In this document: one piece after another, positions 1 to 10,020 of the stretch | Layout: every line of letters starts with the position of its first letter | How positions within the stretch are numbered: the stretch's first letter is position 1 | From: Planktomarina sp. | GTDB lineage: Bacteria; Pseudomonadota; Alphaproteobacteria; Rhodobacterales; Rhodobacteraceae | DNA: 64,000 nucleotides | Assembly: GCA_020629775.1 (NCBI GenBank) | Contig: JAHDCP010000001.1 | Coordinates: forward strand, 1-64,000 | Direction of reading: 5' to 3' | The notes under the pieces: generated by a model | Database searches by the model: none | The model's input: the letters and a program-made list of their open reading frames with translations, nothing else | Told to the model about the DNA's origin: nothing | Program-made: the position numbers and the translations under genes

Positions 1-162
1 GGCGCAAGTTATTGAGGCAGGTTTCATACAGGCAAGAAACCTATCGAGCAGTGACCCCTGTATACTTAAATGAACAAAGGGGGCCAAGTATTAAGTTTGA
101 AAACGCTTTTCTTCGGTTGTAGCGTGGTAAAAACACACGGGCTAAAACGGGGTATAACGATC

Positions 163-1986
163 ATGGCACCAACAAAGAGTTTCGGTTTCAAAGGTTTTGT
201 AGGGGCCGTTGCGGGTTGCCTGCTGTTGGCCGGTCCAGCCGCCGCACAACCCAAACACGGCATAGCTATGTATGGGGAGCCGCAGTTGCCCCCAGATTTT
301 GTGTCCCTGCCCTATGCCAACCCAGAGGCGCCAAAGGGCGGCAGTGTGGTTTTTGCTGAAGGGGGAACGTTCACATCGTTGAACCCTTACGTGCGAAAAG
401 GAAGTGTGCCTTGGCAGCTACGTTTTTTGGCATCTGAAAGCCTTATGGGGCGTTCTTACGGTGAACCATTCGCGCTGTATGGCCTGTTGGCCGAATCGAT
501 TGAGACCGCAGAAGATCGTTCTTGGGTGGAATTCACCCTGCGTGAAGAAGCCCGATTCTCGGATGGAAGCCCGGTCACGGTCGAAGATGTTATCTGGTCT
601 TACGAGACTTTGGGCACTGTTGGGCACCCGCGGTACGTCGGCTTTTGGAAGAAAATCGATAAAATTCAACAGACTGGACCACGGTCTGTACGCCTGACGT
701 TCAATGTCGAAGACAGAGAACTGGCCTTGATTGCAGGTCTGCGCCCCATTTTGAAAAAGGCACAATGGGAAGGCAAAGACTTCGCCGATTCGGGGCTGGA
801 TGATATTCCCATCACCACATCGCCCTATGTCATCAGCGATTTTGACCCCGGCAAGTTCGTAACGCTTACCCGCAATCCAGATTACTGGGGCAAAGACGTC
901 CCCTTCCGCCGCGGCACAAACAACTTTGATGAAATTCGATTGGATTTCTATCTTGATGGCAGCTTGCAGTTTGAAGCGTTTAAAGGTGGTGCAAGTTCAT
1001 CATTCCGTGAATCCAACGCCGAAAAATGGGAAACGCAGTATGATTTCCCAGCCGTCACCAATGGTGACATTGTAAAATCCGTGATCCCGCACAAACGGCC
1101 ATCAGGGATCAAAGGGTTCGTGATGAACACCCGTAAGGACAAGTTCAAAGATTGGCGCGTGCGCGAAGCGTTGATCCAAGCGTTTAACTTCAAATTCATC
1201 AACACTGCAAATACGGGCGGTCGCCAAGAACGCATCACATCGTATTTCTCAAATTCGGTGCTTTCTATGCGTCCCGGGGCTGCCGAAGGTAAAGTTGCCG
1301 CCCTTTTGGAACCCTATAGTGATCAATTGCTGCCTGGCACAATTGAAGGGTATACCCTGCCCGAAGGATCGGAGCGCGAAGTGGACCGCCGTGCCCTGCG
1401 CAGCGCCCTTGCGCTTTTTGAACAAGCGGGTTGGTCCGTAAACGATTCCGGTCAATTGGTGGATCCAGCTGGAAAACAGTTTGAAATCAACGTCATGCTG
1501 AAAGTTGGCGCCACAGAAAATCGCCTGATGATGGATATTTACGCCAATACGCTGCGCCAAATGGGGATTTTGGTAAATATCGAAAACAAAGATCCCGCAC
1601 AGTACAAGGAGCGCACCCAGGTCTATGATTTCGACATGGCATACTATCGGCGTGGGTTGTCACTTAGCCCAGGCAACGAACAGATGTTGTACTGGGGGTC
1701 TGATGGCATTGAAAACCCTGGAACCAGAAACTGGATGGGCATGAACTCCCCTGCCGCTGAAGACATGATTAACCGACTGGTCAGTTCTGAAAGCCGCGAT
1801 GATTTCTTGGCAGCTGCGCGGGCGCTGGACCGCATTTTGACAGCTGGTCGGTATGTCATTCCAATCCAAACCTCCAACATCAGCCGGTTGGCCCACGTCA
1901 AGGAAATCAAATTCCACGAAGATCTGCCTATGTACGGCGATTGGATTGGGTTCTTGCCCGATGTTTGGTGGTATGACGAAAACTGA
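163..1986 (+). CDS. ABC transporter extracellular solute-binding protein, family 5 (peptide/YejA-like)
   Basis: Signal peptide (VGAVAGCLLLAGPAAAQ) and SBP_bac_5-like sequence (FTLREEARFSDGSPVTVEDVIWSYETL); start chosen at ATG 163. Confidence 0.9.
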   Translation: MAPTKSFGFKGFVGAVAGCLLLAGPAAAQPKHGIAMYGEPQLPPDFVSLPYANPEAPKGGSVVFAEGGTFTSLNPYVRKGSVPWQLRFLASESLMGRSYGEPFALYGLLAESIETAEDRSWVEFTLREEARFSDGSPVTVEDVIWSYETLGTVGHPRYVGFWKKIDKIQQTGPRSVRLTFNVEDRELALIAGLRPILKKAQWEGKDFADSGLDDIPITTSPYVISDFDPGKFVTLTRNPDYWGKDVPFRRGTNNFDEIRLDFYLDGSLQFEAFKGGASSSFRESNAEKWETQYDFPAVTNGDIVKSVIPHKRPSGIKGFVMNTRKDKFKDWRVREALIQAFNFKFINTANTGGRQERITSYFSNSVLSMRPGAAEGKVAALLEPYSDQLLPGTIEGYTLPEGSEREVDRRALRSALALFEQAGWSVNDSGQLVDPAGKQFEINVMLKVGATENRLMMDIYANTLRQMGILVNIENKDPAQYKERTQVYDFDMAYYRRGLSLSPGNEQMLYWGSDGIENPGTRNWMGMNSPAAEDMINRLVSSESRDDFLAAARALDRILTAGRYVIPIQTSNISRLAHVKEIKFHEDLPMYGDWIGFLPDVWWYDEN

Positions 1987-2028
1987 TTTGTCACGGATAT
2001 GTTACATGGGCGGCCTAAGACGCTGCCC

Positions 2029-2484
2029 ATGAATATACTTGTTTTGTGCACTGGTAACTCAGCCAGATCGATTTTGCTTGAAAGTATCCTGCGCCGATTG
2101 GGATACAGCAGCTTTTCCGCTGGATCGAACCCCACGGGGAAAGTCCATCCGCAATCTGTGACTTTGTTGACTGAACTTGGGTATGATGTGTCCGAGGCGC
2201 GATCCAAAAGTTGGGATGAATTTGCCAAATCGGACGCACCAAAAATGGACGTTATCATTACAGTATGTGGATCTGCGGCTGGTGAAACCTGCCCAATGTG
2301 GCCTGGTGCCCCACTTACCGTTCATTGGGGTGTGGAAGACCCAGCAGCGGCAGAAAAGTCTGATTGGGATGCAGCCTTCAAAACGGCCTATGAGATTTTG
2401 AACCGCAGGGCAGAAGCATTTGCGGGAATGGCCACCAATACTCCCCTTCTGGACCGCCTTAAAACTGCGGGAAAAATACAATGA
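2029..2484 (+). CDS. arsC: Low-molecular-weight phosphatase-type arsenate reductase
   Basis: N-terminal CX5R P-loop LVLCTGNSARS; thioredoxin-type ArsC-like length; coupled to an aquaporin gene. Confidence 0.85.
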   Translation: MNILVLCTGNSARSILLESILRRLGYSSFSAGSNPTGKVHPQSVTLLTELGYDVSEARSKSWDEFAKSDAPKMDVIITVCGSAAGETCPMWPGAPLTVHWGVEDPAAAEKSDWDAAFKTAYEILNRRAEAFAGMATNTPLLDRLKTAGKIQ

Positions 2485-3131
2485 CTCGCAGTTTGGTCGC
2501 TGAATTTCTTGGAAGCGCGTTACTTTTGGTGGGCGTTGTTGGGTCTGGCATCATGGGGGCGTCTTTGGCCGCTGGAAACGATGCTGTTGCGTTGCTGGCC
2601 AACGCCATTGCCACAGGGTGCATGTTGTTTGTCATCATCACCTGCCTTGGCCCAATTTCCGGCGCCCATTTCAATCCTTCGGTTTCCTTGGCGTTCTATC
2701 TGCGCGGTGATATTTCTGCGAAAACCCTTACCAGCTATGTGCCCGTTCAAATTTTAGGCGCGATAACTGGCGTTTTGGTGACGCATTTTATGTATGATTT
2801 GGAACTTCTGCAGCTGTCCACAACCGCGCGCACTGGGCCATCGCAATGGGCATCGGAAGGCGTGGCAACATTTGGGCTGTTATTCGTGATTTTTGGTGGC
2901 TTACGGTTTAATCCTGGCTTGGTCCCTGCCCTTGTGGGCCTGTACATCACCGGGGCGTATTGGTTCACGTCATCCACCAGCTTTGCAAATCCTGCCGTGA
3001 CCATCGGCCGTCTGTTCACAGACACATTTGCCGGAATTAATCCGCAGCATGTTTTTGCATTTATTGTGGCCCAGTTGGTGGCAACGGTGATGGCTCATTT
3101 TGGGTTGCGATGGTTGTTCGCTCAAGATTAA
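2481..3131 (+). CDS. MIP/aquaporin family channel (possible arsenite channel, AqpS-like)
   Basis: Two NPA-type motifs (AHFNPSVS, FANPAVT), six hydrophobic segments; ATGA overlap with arsC. Confidence 0.85.
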   Translation: MTRSLVAEFLGSALLLVGVVGSGIMGASLAAGNDAVALLANAIATGCMLFVIITCLGPISGAHFNPSVSLAFYLRGDISAKTLTSYVPVQILGAITGVLVTHFMYDLELLQLSTTARTGPSQWASEGVATFGLLFVIFGGLRFNPGLVPALVGLYITGAYWFTSSTSFANPAVTIGRLFTDTFAGINPQHVFAFIVAQLVATVMAHFGLRWLFAQD

Positions 3132-3751
3132 GCCAGCGATGTTACCCACAAAACCGTTGCATCATCCGCGCTGATCGACACCACATTGTGCCCCATCGAC
3201 GCGTCATAATAGGCACTGTCGCCCCGACGCAGCTCAATGGGTTCATAAAACTCCGTATAAAGCCGCGCGACGCCTGTCAGAACATATAAAAACTCTTCCC
3301 CGTCATGGCGTACCCAGCCTTCGAATTCGTCCATACTACGGGCCCGAATGCGTGTGTGGTAGGGCAACATGCTTTTCTTTGTCAGCGTATCCGCCATCAA
3401 AACATGTTCGTAGGTTGCCGTTGCGATCTGACGCCCTTCACCAGCGATGCTTTGGGCCAATCGCCCATTTACCTGCCCTTTGACCGGCGGCGTAAACAGC
3501 TGGGGGATGGAAATATCCAGGCCTTCCGCCAGTTTTTTCAGCGCGTCATACGTGGGCGACATCTGACCATTTTCAATTTTGGACATCGTGGATCGCGCAA
3601 GACCGGCATGATTTGCGGCCTGTTCCAATGTCCATTTACGGGCTTTGCGCAGATCGCGGACGCGCTGCCCCAAATCCAGCGGCTGCGCGGATTCTTTTTC
3701 ACCGCGCTGGCGTTCAATGTGAAGAATGAGGGTTCGATCATCGTCAGTCAT
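3128..3751 (-). CDS. XRE-family transcriptional regulator with C-terminal cupin domain
   Basis: HTH (LEQAANHAGLARSTMSKIENGQMSPTYDALKKLAEGL) followed by a cupin-like region. Confidence 0.9.
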   Translation of the reverse strand: MTDDDRTLILHIERQRGEKESAQPLDLGQRVRDLRKARKWTLEQAANHAGLARSTMSKIENGQMSPTYDALKKLAEGLDISIPQLFTPPVKGQVNGRLAQSIAGEGRQIATATYEHVLMADTLTKKSMLPYHTRIRARSMDEFEGWVRHDGEEFLYVLTGVARLYTEFYEPIELRRGDSAYYDASMGHNVVSISADDATVLWVTSLA

Positions 3752-3816
3752 ACTTGCCTATAACGTGGGGACGGCAATCCTTGCAACATCGCGGCTTTGG
3801 TTTTAGCCACCTTCCC

Positions 3817-5313
3817 ATGACGTCGATCCTTGACCTGCGCCCCGCACCGATCTGCCCAGATAGTTTCAATCTGGCAGATTACGTTATGCATGGCGGTCAG
3901 GACCACAAGGTTGCACTGCGTCAACCAGGTGATCCGTTGCGGGAATCCATTACATTTGGCGATCTGCGTTCCGTGATTTCAAACACTGCCGCCGCGCTGC
4001 AAAAAAAACGCATCGGCGCTGGGGATTACGTGATGTTACGGCTGGGCAATACAATTGAGTTTCCAGTTGTTTTCTTGGCCCTTGCCGCGCTTGGTGCGAT
4101 CCCGGTGATTACATCTGCCCAGGCCACACAGGCAGAGGTTGATCAAATGTTGGCCCAGGTTCCGGTTCAAGCGATGGTGTTCGCGCAAAACGTGGCGTTG
4201 CCGGATTCAAATCAATGCCTAATTGACGTCAAATCTGTAATTACCTGGGACGGAACAGCAATTTGGAACCCGCTGCTGGGCTCAGCGGATCGACCAGGAT
4301 ATGTCATGTTCACATCTGGCACATCAGGGGTGCCAAAGGCGGTTCTGCATGGTCACCGCGCCGTCTGGGCCCGTCGCATGATGTGGCAAGACTGGTACGG
4401 CCTGACGCGGGAAGACCGGATGCTGCACGCTGGTGCTTTCAATTGGAGCTACACTTTGGGCACCGGTCTGTTGGACCCTTGGGCCATGGGGGCCACTGCC
4501 ATCATTGCGCAACACAGCCATCTTGAAGACCTGCCCGGAATTATTGCCGCTGAACGGGCCACAATTTTTGCGGCCTCCCCCGGGGTATTTCGTAAAGTTC
4601 TGCAAACTGATTTTTGGCCCAAAACGCCTGACCTGCGCCACGCACTGTCAGCTGGGGATCAGCTGTCCGGCAGTTTAAATGCACGTTGGGAAAATGTTAC
4701 CGACACAAAAATCTACCCAGCGTTTGGAATGACGGAATGTTCCACTTTCCTGTCAGCATCTCCCCATGGCGCGCCCACATTGTCGGTACAGACTGGCCGC
4801 AAAGTCGGGATCCTCAACGATAAAAACGTCCCCGTTGGCTTTGGTGTTCAAGGGGCAATCGCGGTGGACAAAAGTGATCCTGGTCTGATGTTGGGGTATT
4901 TGGAAAACGGTGCACCGAAGCTGCCCTTGGTTGGCGATTGGTTTGTCACATCTGACCAAGGCATGATGGAGCCCGATGGTCGAATCCACTTTGCTGGAAG
5001 GTCGCGGGATATGATGAATGCCGGCGGGTACCGCGTGTCACCGATTGAGGTGGAAAGTACTTTGAGCAACCACACAGCCTTGGATCTTGCTGTGTGCGAC
5101 ATTGAAATCAAACAAGATGTCTCAGTGATCGTGGCATTTTTAGTGGATGCAACCGATCAAGACTGCGCGACTTTGCAAGCCCATGCCGAACAGGCCCTTG
5201 CGCGTTACAAACAACCGCGCGCATATGTGTCTGTGCCGCACTTGCCGCGCAGCGCGAATGGCAAGTTATTGCGCAATGAATTGCAAACTTTGTGGGAGAT
5301 CCACCATGGTTAA
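3817..5313 (+). CDS. Class I adenylate-forming enzyme (AMP-binding acyl-CoA synthetase/ligase)
   Basis: YVMFTSGTSGVPKAVLHGH, GMTEC, and C-terminal LPRSANGKLLR motifs. Confidence 0.9.
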   Translation: MTSILDLRPAPICPDSFNLADYVMHGGQDHKVALRQPGDPLRESITFGDLRSVISNTAAALQKKRIGAGDYVMLRLGNTIEFPVVFLALAALGAIPVITSAQATQAEVDQMLAQVPVQAMVFAQNVALPDSNQCLIDVKSVITWDGTAIWNPLLGSADRPGYVMFTSGTSGVPKAVLHGHRAVWARRMMWQDWYGLTREDRMLHAGAFNWSYTLGTGLLDPWAMGATAIIAQHSHLEDLPGIIAAERATIFAASPGVFRKVLQTDFWPKTPDLRHALSAGDQLSGSLNARWENVTDTKIYPAFGMTECSTFLSASPHGAPTLSVQTGRKVGILNDKNVPVGFGVQGAIAVDKSDPGLMLGYLENGAPKLPLVGDWFVTSDQGMMEPDGRIHFAGRSRDMMNAGGYRVSPIEVESTLSNHTALDLAVCDIEIKQDVSVIVAFLVDATDQDCATLQAHAEQALARYKQPRAYVSVPHLPRSANGKLLRNELQTLWEIHHG

Positions 5314-5956
5314 ACTGGATATCATTTCTGACCCGATTTGCCCGTGGTGTTACATTGGAAAAACACAGTTGGACCGCGCATTGGCACAGGTGCCTGACCA
5401 TCCGTTTGTTATTGAATGGCACCCATTTCAGCTTAATCCTGATATGCCTGCGCAAGGGATGGATCGACGTGCTTATTTGGAGGGCAAATTTGGTGGTAAA
5501 GAAGGCGCTGTAAAGGCTTATGCGCCCGTGTTGGAGAACGCGCAGGCGTTGGACTTACCCATTGATTTTGAGGCAATGGAAAAAACCCCCAACACCATCA
5601 ACGCCCACCGCTTGATCCATTGGGCCGGCCAAGATCAAAAGCAAACCCAAGTGGTGCAAGCGCTGTTTGAGGCCTATTTTTGCAAAGGCGTGGATATCGG
5701 TGATCCAGCGGCATTGGCAAAGATCGCTGGTGAAAATGGCATGGACGCCGATGTTGTTGCCCGCCTTTTGTCAGGCGACCAGGACACACAATCAATTCGT
5801 GATCGTGATGCGCATTCGCGCAAGATGGGTGTCAATTCTGTGCCCACATCGATTGTCGCAAACCAACATGCCGTACCAGGTGCGCAACCGGCAGAGTTGT
5901 GGGTGAAAGTCATCGCTGACATTCAAGACCAAATCGCTAAAGCTGACGGTGCCTAA
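5306..5956 (+). CDS. DsbA-family oxidoreductase (FrnE-like / 2-hydroxychromene-2-carboxylate isomerase-like)
   Basis: ISDPICPWCYIGKTQLDRAL CPWC motif; 8-bp overlap with upstream ligase. Confidence 0.88.
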   Translation: MVKLDIISDPICPWCYIGKTQLDRALAQVPDHPFVIEWHPFQLNPDMPAQGMDRRAYLEGKFGGKEGAVKAYAPVLENAQALDLPIDFEAMEKTPNTINAHRLIHWAGQDQKQTQVVQALFEAYFCKGVDIGDPAALAKIAGENGMDADVVARLLSGDQDTQSIRDRDAHSRKMGVNSVPTSIVANQHAVPGAQPAELWVKVIADIQDQIAKADGA

Positions 5957-8900
5957 CCTCTTTTGGCCTTCACCTCTGCTGCCAAGTCTTTGGCGATGGC
6001 AAACGCGCCTTTGATTTTATCAGATGTTTTGGCCCAATCACGCCGCACGACGATCTTGTTGTCTTTTACTTTGGCCAATCCTCTTTGGTCTTGAATGAAT
6101 TTCACCAAGCCTTCGGGTGATGCAAACTTGTCGTTGTGAAATTGTATCGTTGCCCCACGCGGGCCACCATCCAGTTTTGCAATCCCTGCCCGCTTGCACA
6201 TGGCTTTAATGCGCACCACCAACATCAAAGTGTTCACTTCTTTCGGCAATGGTCCAAAACGATCTATCAGTTCGGCAGCAAACCCTTCTAGTTCCACCTT
6301 GGTGGTCAGTGAAGACAAGCGCCGATACAACCCCAACCGAACATCCAGATCTGGGACATAGGCTTCTGGGATCATCACTGAAACGCCCAAGTTGATTTGC
6401 GGCGCCCAAGTGCTGGAATCCTCGGGCAATGACGCCTGGCCAGATTTGATCTTCGCGATCTCATCTTCCAACATCTGTTGGTACAATTCGTATCCAACAT
6501 CCCGCATTTGACCAGACTGTTCTTCCCCCAAAAGATTACCTGCACCGCGAATGTCCAAATCTTGGCTGGCCAAAGTGAAACCAGCCCCCAGACTGTCCAA
6601 GGTGCCCAGCACCCGCAGTCGTTTCTCAGCCGCCGGGGTTAATTTCATGCGGGGTTTGGTGGTCATGTAAGCAAACGCACGGGTTTTTGAGCGTCCGACA
6701 CGACCGCGAATTTGATAGAGCTGGGCCAGCCCAAACATATCTGCACGATGCACAATCATTGTGTTTGCTGTGGGAATGTCCAACCCTGATTCCACAATCG
6801 TAGTGGCCAACAACACGTCGAACTTTCCATCGTAAAACGCGTTCATCTTGTCATCCAATTCGCCAGCAGCCATTTGACCGTGGGCCACAACGAATGAAAC
6901 TTCGGGAACGTTGTCGCGCAAGAAGTCTTCTATTTCTGGAATGTCACTAATGCGTGGCACCACAAAGAAACTTTGCCCACCCCGATAATGTTCACGCAAC
7001 AAAGCTTCGCGCAGTGTTACGGTGTCAAATTCGCTGACATAGGTTCGAATGGCCAAGCGATCGACGGGCGGTGTTCCAATGATCGAAAGATCGCGGACCC
7101 CTGTCAAAGACAGCTGCAGCGTCCTGGGGATTGGCGTGGCTGTTAAGGTCAAAACGTGAATATCAGATCGCAGTTGTTTCAAGCGTTCTTTGTGTCCAAC
7201 GCCAAACCGCTGTTCTTCATCAATAATCAGAAGGCCCAAATTGTTGAACCTGACCTGTTTGGCCAAAACAGCATGGGTGCCCACAACAATATCAACAGTG
7301 CCACGCGCCAGGCCTTCGCGGGTTTTGTCCGCTTGGGCGTTGCCCACAAATCGCGACAAAGCACGAACTTCCAAGGGGAACCCCCGGAAACGTTCAGAAA
7401 ATGATTTGGCATGCTGGCGGGCCAGCAGCGTTGTCGGCGCAATAACAGCCACCTGAAGCCCAGACATGGCCGCAACAAAGGCAGCCCGCATGGCAACTTC
7501 CGTTTTGCCAAACCCCACGTCACCGCACACCAGCCGATCCATGGGGCGCCCAGCACTTAAATCTTCCACCACAGCCTCAATTGCCGTCAATTGATCGTCG
7601 GTTTCGGTATATGGAAAACGCGCGTTGAAGGATTCCCACATGCCCAATGGTGGATCGATGATCGGTGCCTTGCGCAATGCCCGTTCAGCAGCCACCCGCA
7701 TCAGACGGTCTGCCATTTCTTTAATGCGTTCTTTCAGGCGTGCCTTTTTCGCCTGCCATGCCCCACCACCCAGTTTGTCCAACAAACCTTCTTCGTGGCC
7801 GTACCGGGACAACAGTTCGATATTTTCAACGGGCAGGTAAAGCTTTGAAGATTCCGCGTATTCAATCAGCAAACATTCATGCGGCGCACCTGCGGCGGTT
7901 ACAATTTCCATCCCCTTGTACCTGCCGATCCCATGGTCGACGTGGACCACCAAATCCCCCAAGGACAGACTTTGGGTTTCTGTAAGAAAGTTTTCTGCGC
8001 GTTTGCGACGGCGCGGTGCGCGCACCAAGCGATCACCCAGCACATCTTGTTCTGAAATCACGCAAAGATCAGCCGTTTCAAATCCGTGATCCAACGCCCA
8101 AATTGTCAAATACAGGCCTGACCCACGGATATCGCGCGCATTGTTGATTTCAATCGTTTCAACAAGTCCTTCATCCGCCAGAAGCGCGCCAATCCGTTCG
8201 CGCGCACCTTCTGAGTAAGACGCCACCACGACAGGTTTGTTTTCAAGCTTTGCTTTCACAAAGGCTGCAAGGGCATTGAACAAATTGATATTTTCAGCCT
8301 GGCGTTCGGGGGCAAAGTCGCGTCCTATCTTTGCGCCGGCATCCGTTACACCCGGTCCGGTGGGCAGTGCCAAAGCGGCTAGCTTTATCTGCCGGCGTTC
8401 CGACAAGGCGCGCGAAAACGCAGCTTCATCCAAATAGAGGCTGCCAGCTGGAACAGGTTTATAGACCGCTTCCAATCGCCCAGCTTGGCGCTGCACTTCT
8501 GCACGTGCATCATATTGATCTGCAATGCTTTCCCAACGGGATTGGTGTGCGGCGCCCAACGCCTCATCCAAGACCACAGATGCATCGGGTAAAAAGTCAA
8601 ACAACGTTTCCAGCTTTTCGTAAAAGAACGGCAGCCAATGTTCCACGCCCTGATACTTTCGCCCCGCAGACACGGCTTCATATAATGGATCATCTGAACC
8701 AGCTGCGCCAAATTCCTGCCGATAGCTTTGGCGAAACTTCAAAATGGACGCGTCATCCAACAAAATCTCGGAAACCGGCACCAATTCCACTTTTTCCAAA
8801 TGTTCAACGGTGCGCTGCGTTTCTGGATCAAAACGGCGAATGCCATCCAAAACGTCACCGAACAAATCAAGGCGGATCGGCCCTGGTTGTCCCGGTGGAA

Positions 8901-9417
8901 AAATATCAATGATGCCGCCACGGATCGCATAATCCCCTGCTTCCATAACCGTGGGGCTTTGGGTGAAGCCCATACGGACCAACGCTTGGCGCAATCGGTC
9001 TTCATCGATGCGACTGTCTTTGTTGGCCACAAAAACCGCGTCCTTTAAGACATCGCGGGCTGGCACAAATTGGGTGGACGCGGCCAAAGTTGTTAAGACG
9101 ACAAAGTCTTTGGGCATCTTGGATTGAAACGTTGCCAAGGCCGCAAGTCTTGCGGATGACACGTCGCTGTTTGGGGAGACCCTGTCATAAGGCAGGCAGT
9201 CCCAAGCGGGAAATTCAAATACGGGCAAGTCTGGCGCAAAGAACGCCAATGCATCACGCATGGCCGCAAGTCGTTTTGCATCCAAAGCAATGTGGATCGT
9301 GCCGCCAACCGCTTCGGCTGCCAGTATTTTGGCGTCAAACCCCGGAGGGACGCTGCTTTTTGTGATGCTTGTAACCATGCGACGTGACCTACGACTCCGA
9401 TGGCCGATGTCAACCAA
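5953..9417 (-). CDS. mfd: Transcription-repair coupling factor Mfd
   Basis: 1154 aa; GDVGFGKTEVAMRAAF, IIDEEQRFGVGHKE, TLTATPIPRTLQLSLTGVRD motifs. Confidence 0.98.
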   Translation of the reverse strand: MVDIGHRSRRSRRMVTSITKSSVPPGFDAKILAAEAVGGTIHIALDAKRLAAMRDALAFFAPDLPVFEFPAWDCLPYDRVSPNSDVSSARLAALATFQSKMPKDFVVLTTLAASTQFVPARDVLKDAVFVANKDSRIDEDRLRQALVRMGFTQSPTVMEAGDYAIRGGIIDIFPPGQPGPIRLDLFGDVLDGIRRFDPETQRTVEHLEKVELVPVSEILLDDASILKFRQSYRQEFGAAGSDDPLYEAVSAGRKYQGVEHWLPFFYEKLETLFDFLPDASVVLDEALGAAHQSRWESIADQYDARAEVQRQAGRLEAVYKPVPAGSLYLDEAAFSRALSERRQIKLAALALPTGPGVTDAGAKIGRDFAPERQAENINLFNALAAFVKAKLENKPVVVASYSEGARERIGALLADEGLVETIEINNARDIRGSGLYLTIWALDHGFETADLCVISEQDVLGDRLVRAPRRRKRAENFLTETQSLSLGDLVVHVDHGIGRYKGMEIVTAAGAPHECLLIEYAESSKLYLPVENIELLSRYGHEEGLLDKLGGGAWQAKKARLKERIKEMADRLMRVAAERALRKAPIIDPPLGMWESFNARFPYTETDDQLTAIEAVVEDLSAGRPMDRLVCGDVGFGKTEVAMRAAFVAAMSGLQVAVIAPTTLLARQHAKSFSERFRGFPLEVRALSRFVGNAQADKTREGLARGTVDIVVGTHAVLAKQVRFNNLGLLIIDEEQRFGVGHKERLKQLRSDIHVLTLTATPIPRTLQLSLTGVRDLSIIGTPPVDRLAIRTYVSEFDTVTLREALLREHYRGGQSFFVVPRISDIPEIEDFLRDNVPEVSFVVAHGQMAAGELDDKMNAFYDGKFDVLLATTIVESGLDIPTANTMIVHRADMFGLAQLYQIRGRVGRSKTRAFAYMTTKPRMKLTPAAEKRLRVLGTLDSLGAGFTLASQDLDIRGAGNLLGEEQSGQMRDVGYELYQQMLEDEIAKIKSGQASLPEDSSTWAPQINLGVSVMIPEAYVPDLDVRLGLYRRLSSLTTKVELEGFAAELIDRFGPLPKEVNTLMLVVRIKAMCKRAGIAKLDGGPRGATIQFHNDKFASPEGLVKFIQDQRGLAKVKDNKIVVRRDWAKTSDKIKGAFAIAKDLAAEVKAKRG

Positions 9418-9895
9418 TTCGCGTGATATGTAAGTTTGCCAACACCATTACCAAAAGCACGGTAACAACCCAGGCAAACAATCGTATTTTTCGTTCACGG
9501 TGCCAAAGGGCCTGTGGGGCTTGGTGTCCTTGCGACATTCTGAGCAAAGCCCAATTTCGTTGAATGAAGAATGCTTGTGCGGCCAGAAGAACCAATGCGC
9601 CTTGGGCTGTTGGCCAATTTGACAAGATTGCAAAAACGGCCAGCCCCATCACAATGCACGACACAAGTGCGACATGAACCGCGGTAAGATTTTCACGATG
9701 TTGACGTTGCCTCTCGCGTTGAATCGCTAGGTATTGATTAAATCGCTTGCCCCCTTCATCTTCGCCAGCCTGATCGAGGATGTCTGCAGGGACCCCGCCA
9801 ATCCACGTAAGATGGAAAATCCACTGGCACAACAAAAGAACCCAGAACCAAAGGCTCTCGAATGGGTTGATGTGCAAAAGGGAGGCAAATTGCAT
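9410..9895 (-). CDS. Hypothetical membrane protein (about four hydrophobic segments)
   Basis: ORF with hydrophobic stretches, adjacent to mfd. Confidence 0.6.
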   Translation of the reverse strand: MQFASLLHINPFESLWFWVLLLCQWIFHLTWIGGVPADILDQAGEDEGGKRFNQYLAIQRERQRQHRENLTAVHVALVSCIVMGLAVFAILSNWPTAQGALVLLAAQAFFIQRNWALLRMSQGHQAPQALWHRERKIRLFAWVVTVLLVMVLANLHITRIG

Positions 9896-10020
9896 CGAGA
9901 CGTCCTTAAAGTTGACAACTCGATACCAAGAATTGCCCCCTTGGCAAGTCCCTGCCCGCGTGTCAATTTCGTTGGACGCTCAGGTGTCATGCATGCCTGG
10001 CAACGAGTGAAGGACAAGAC

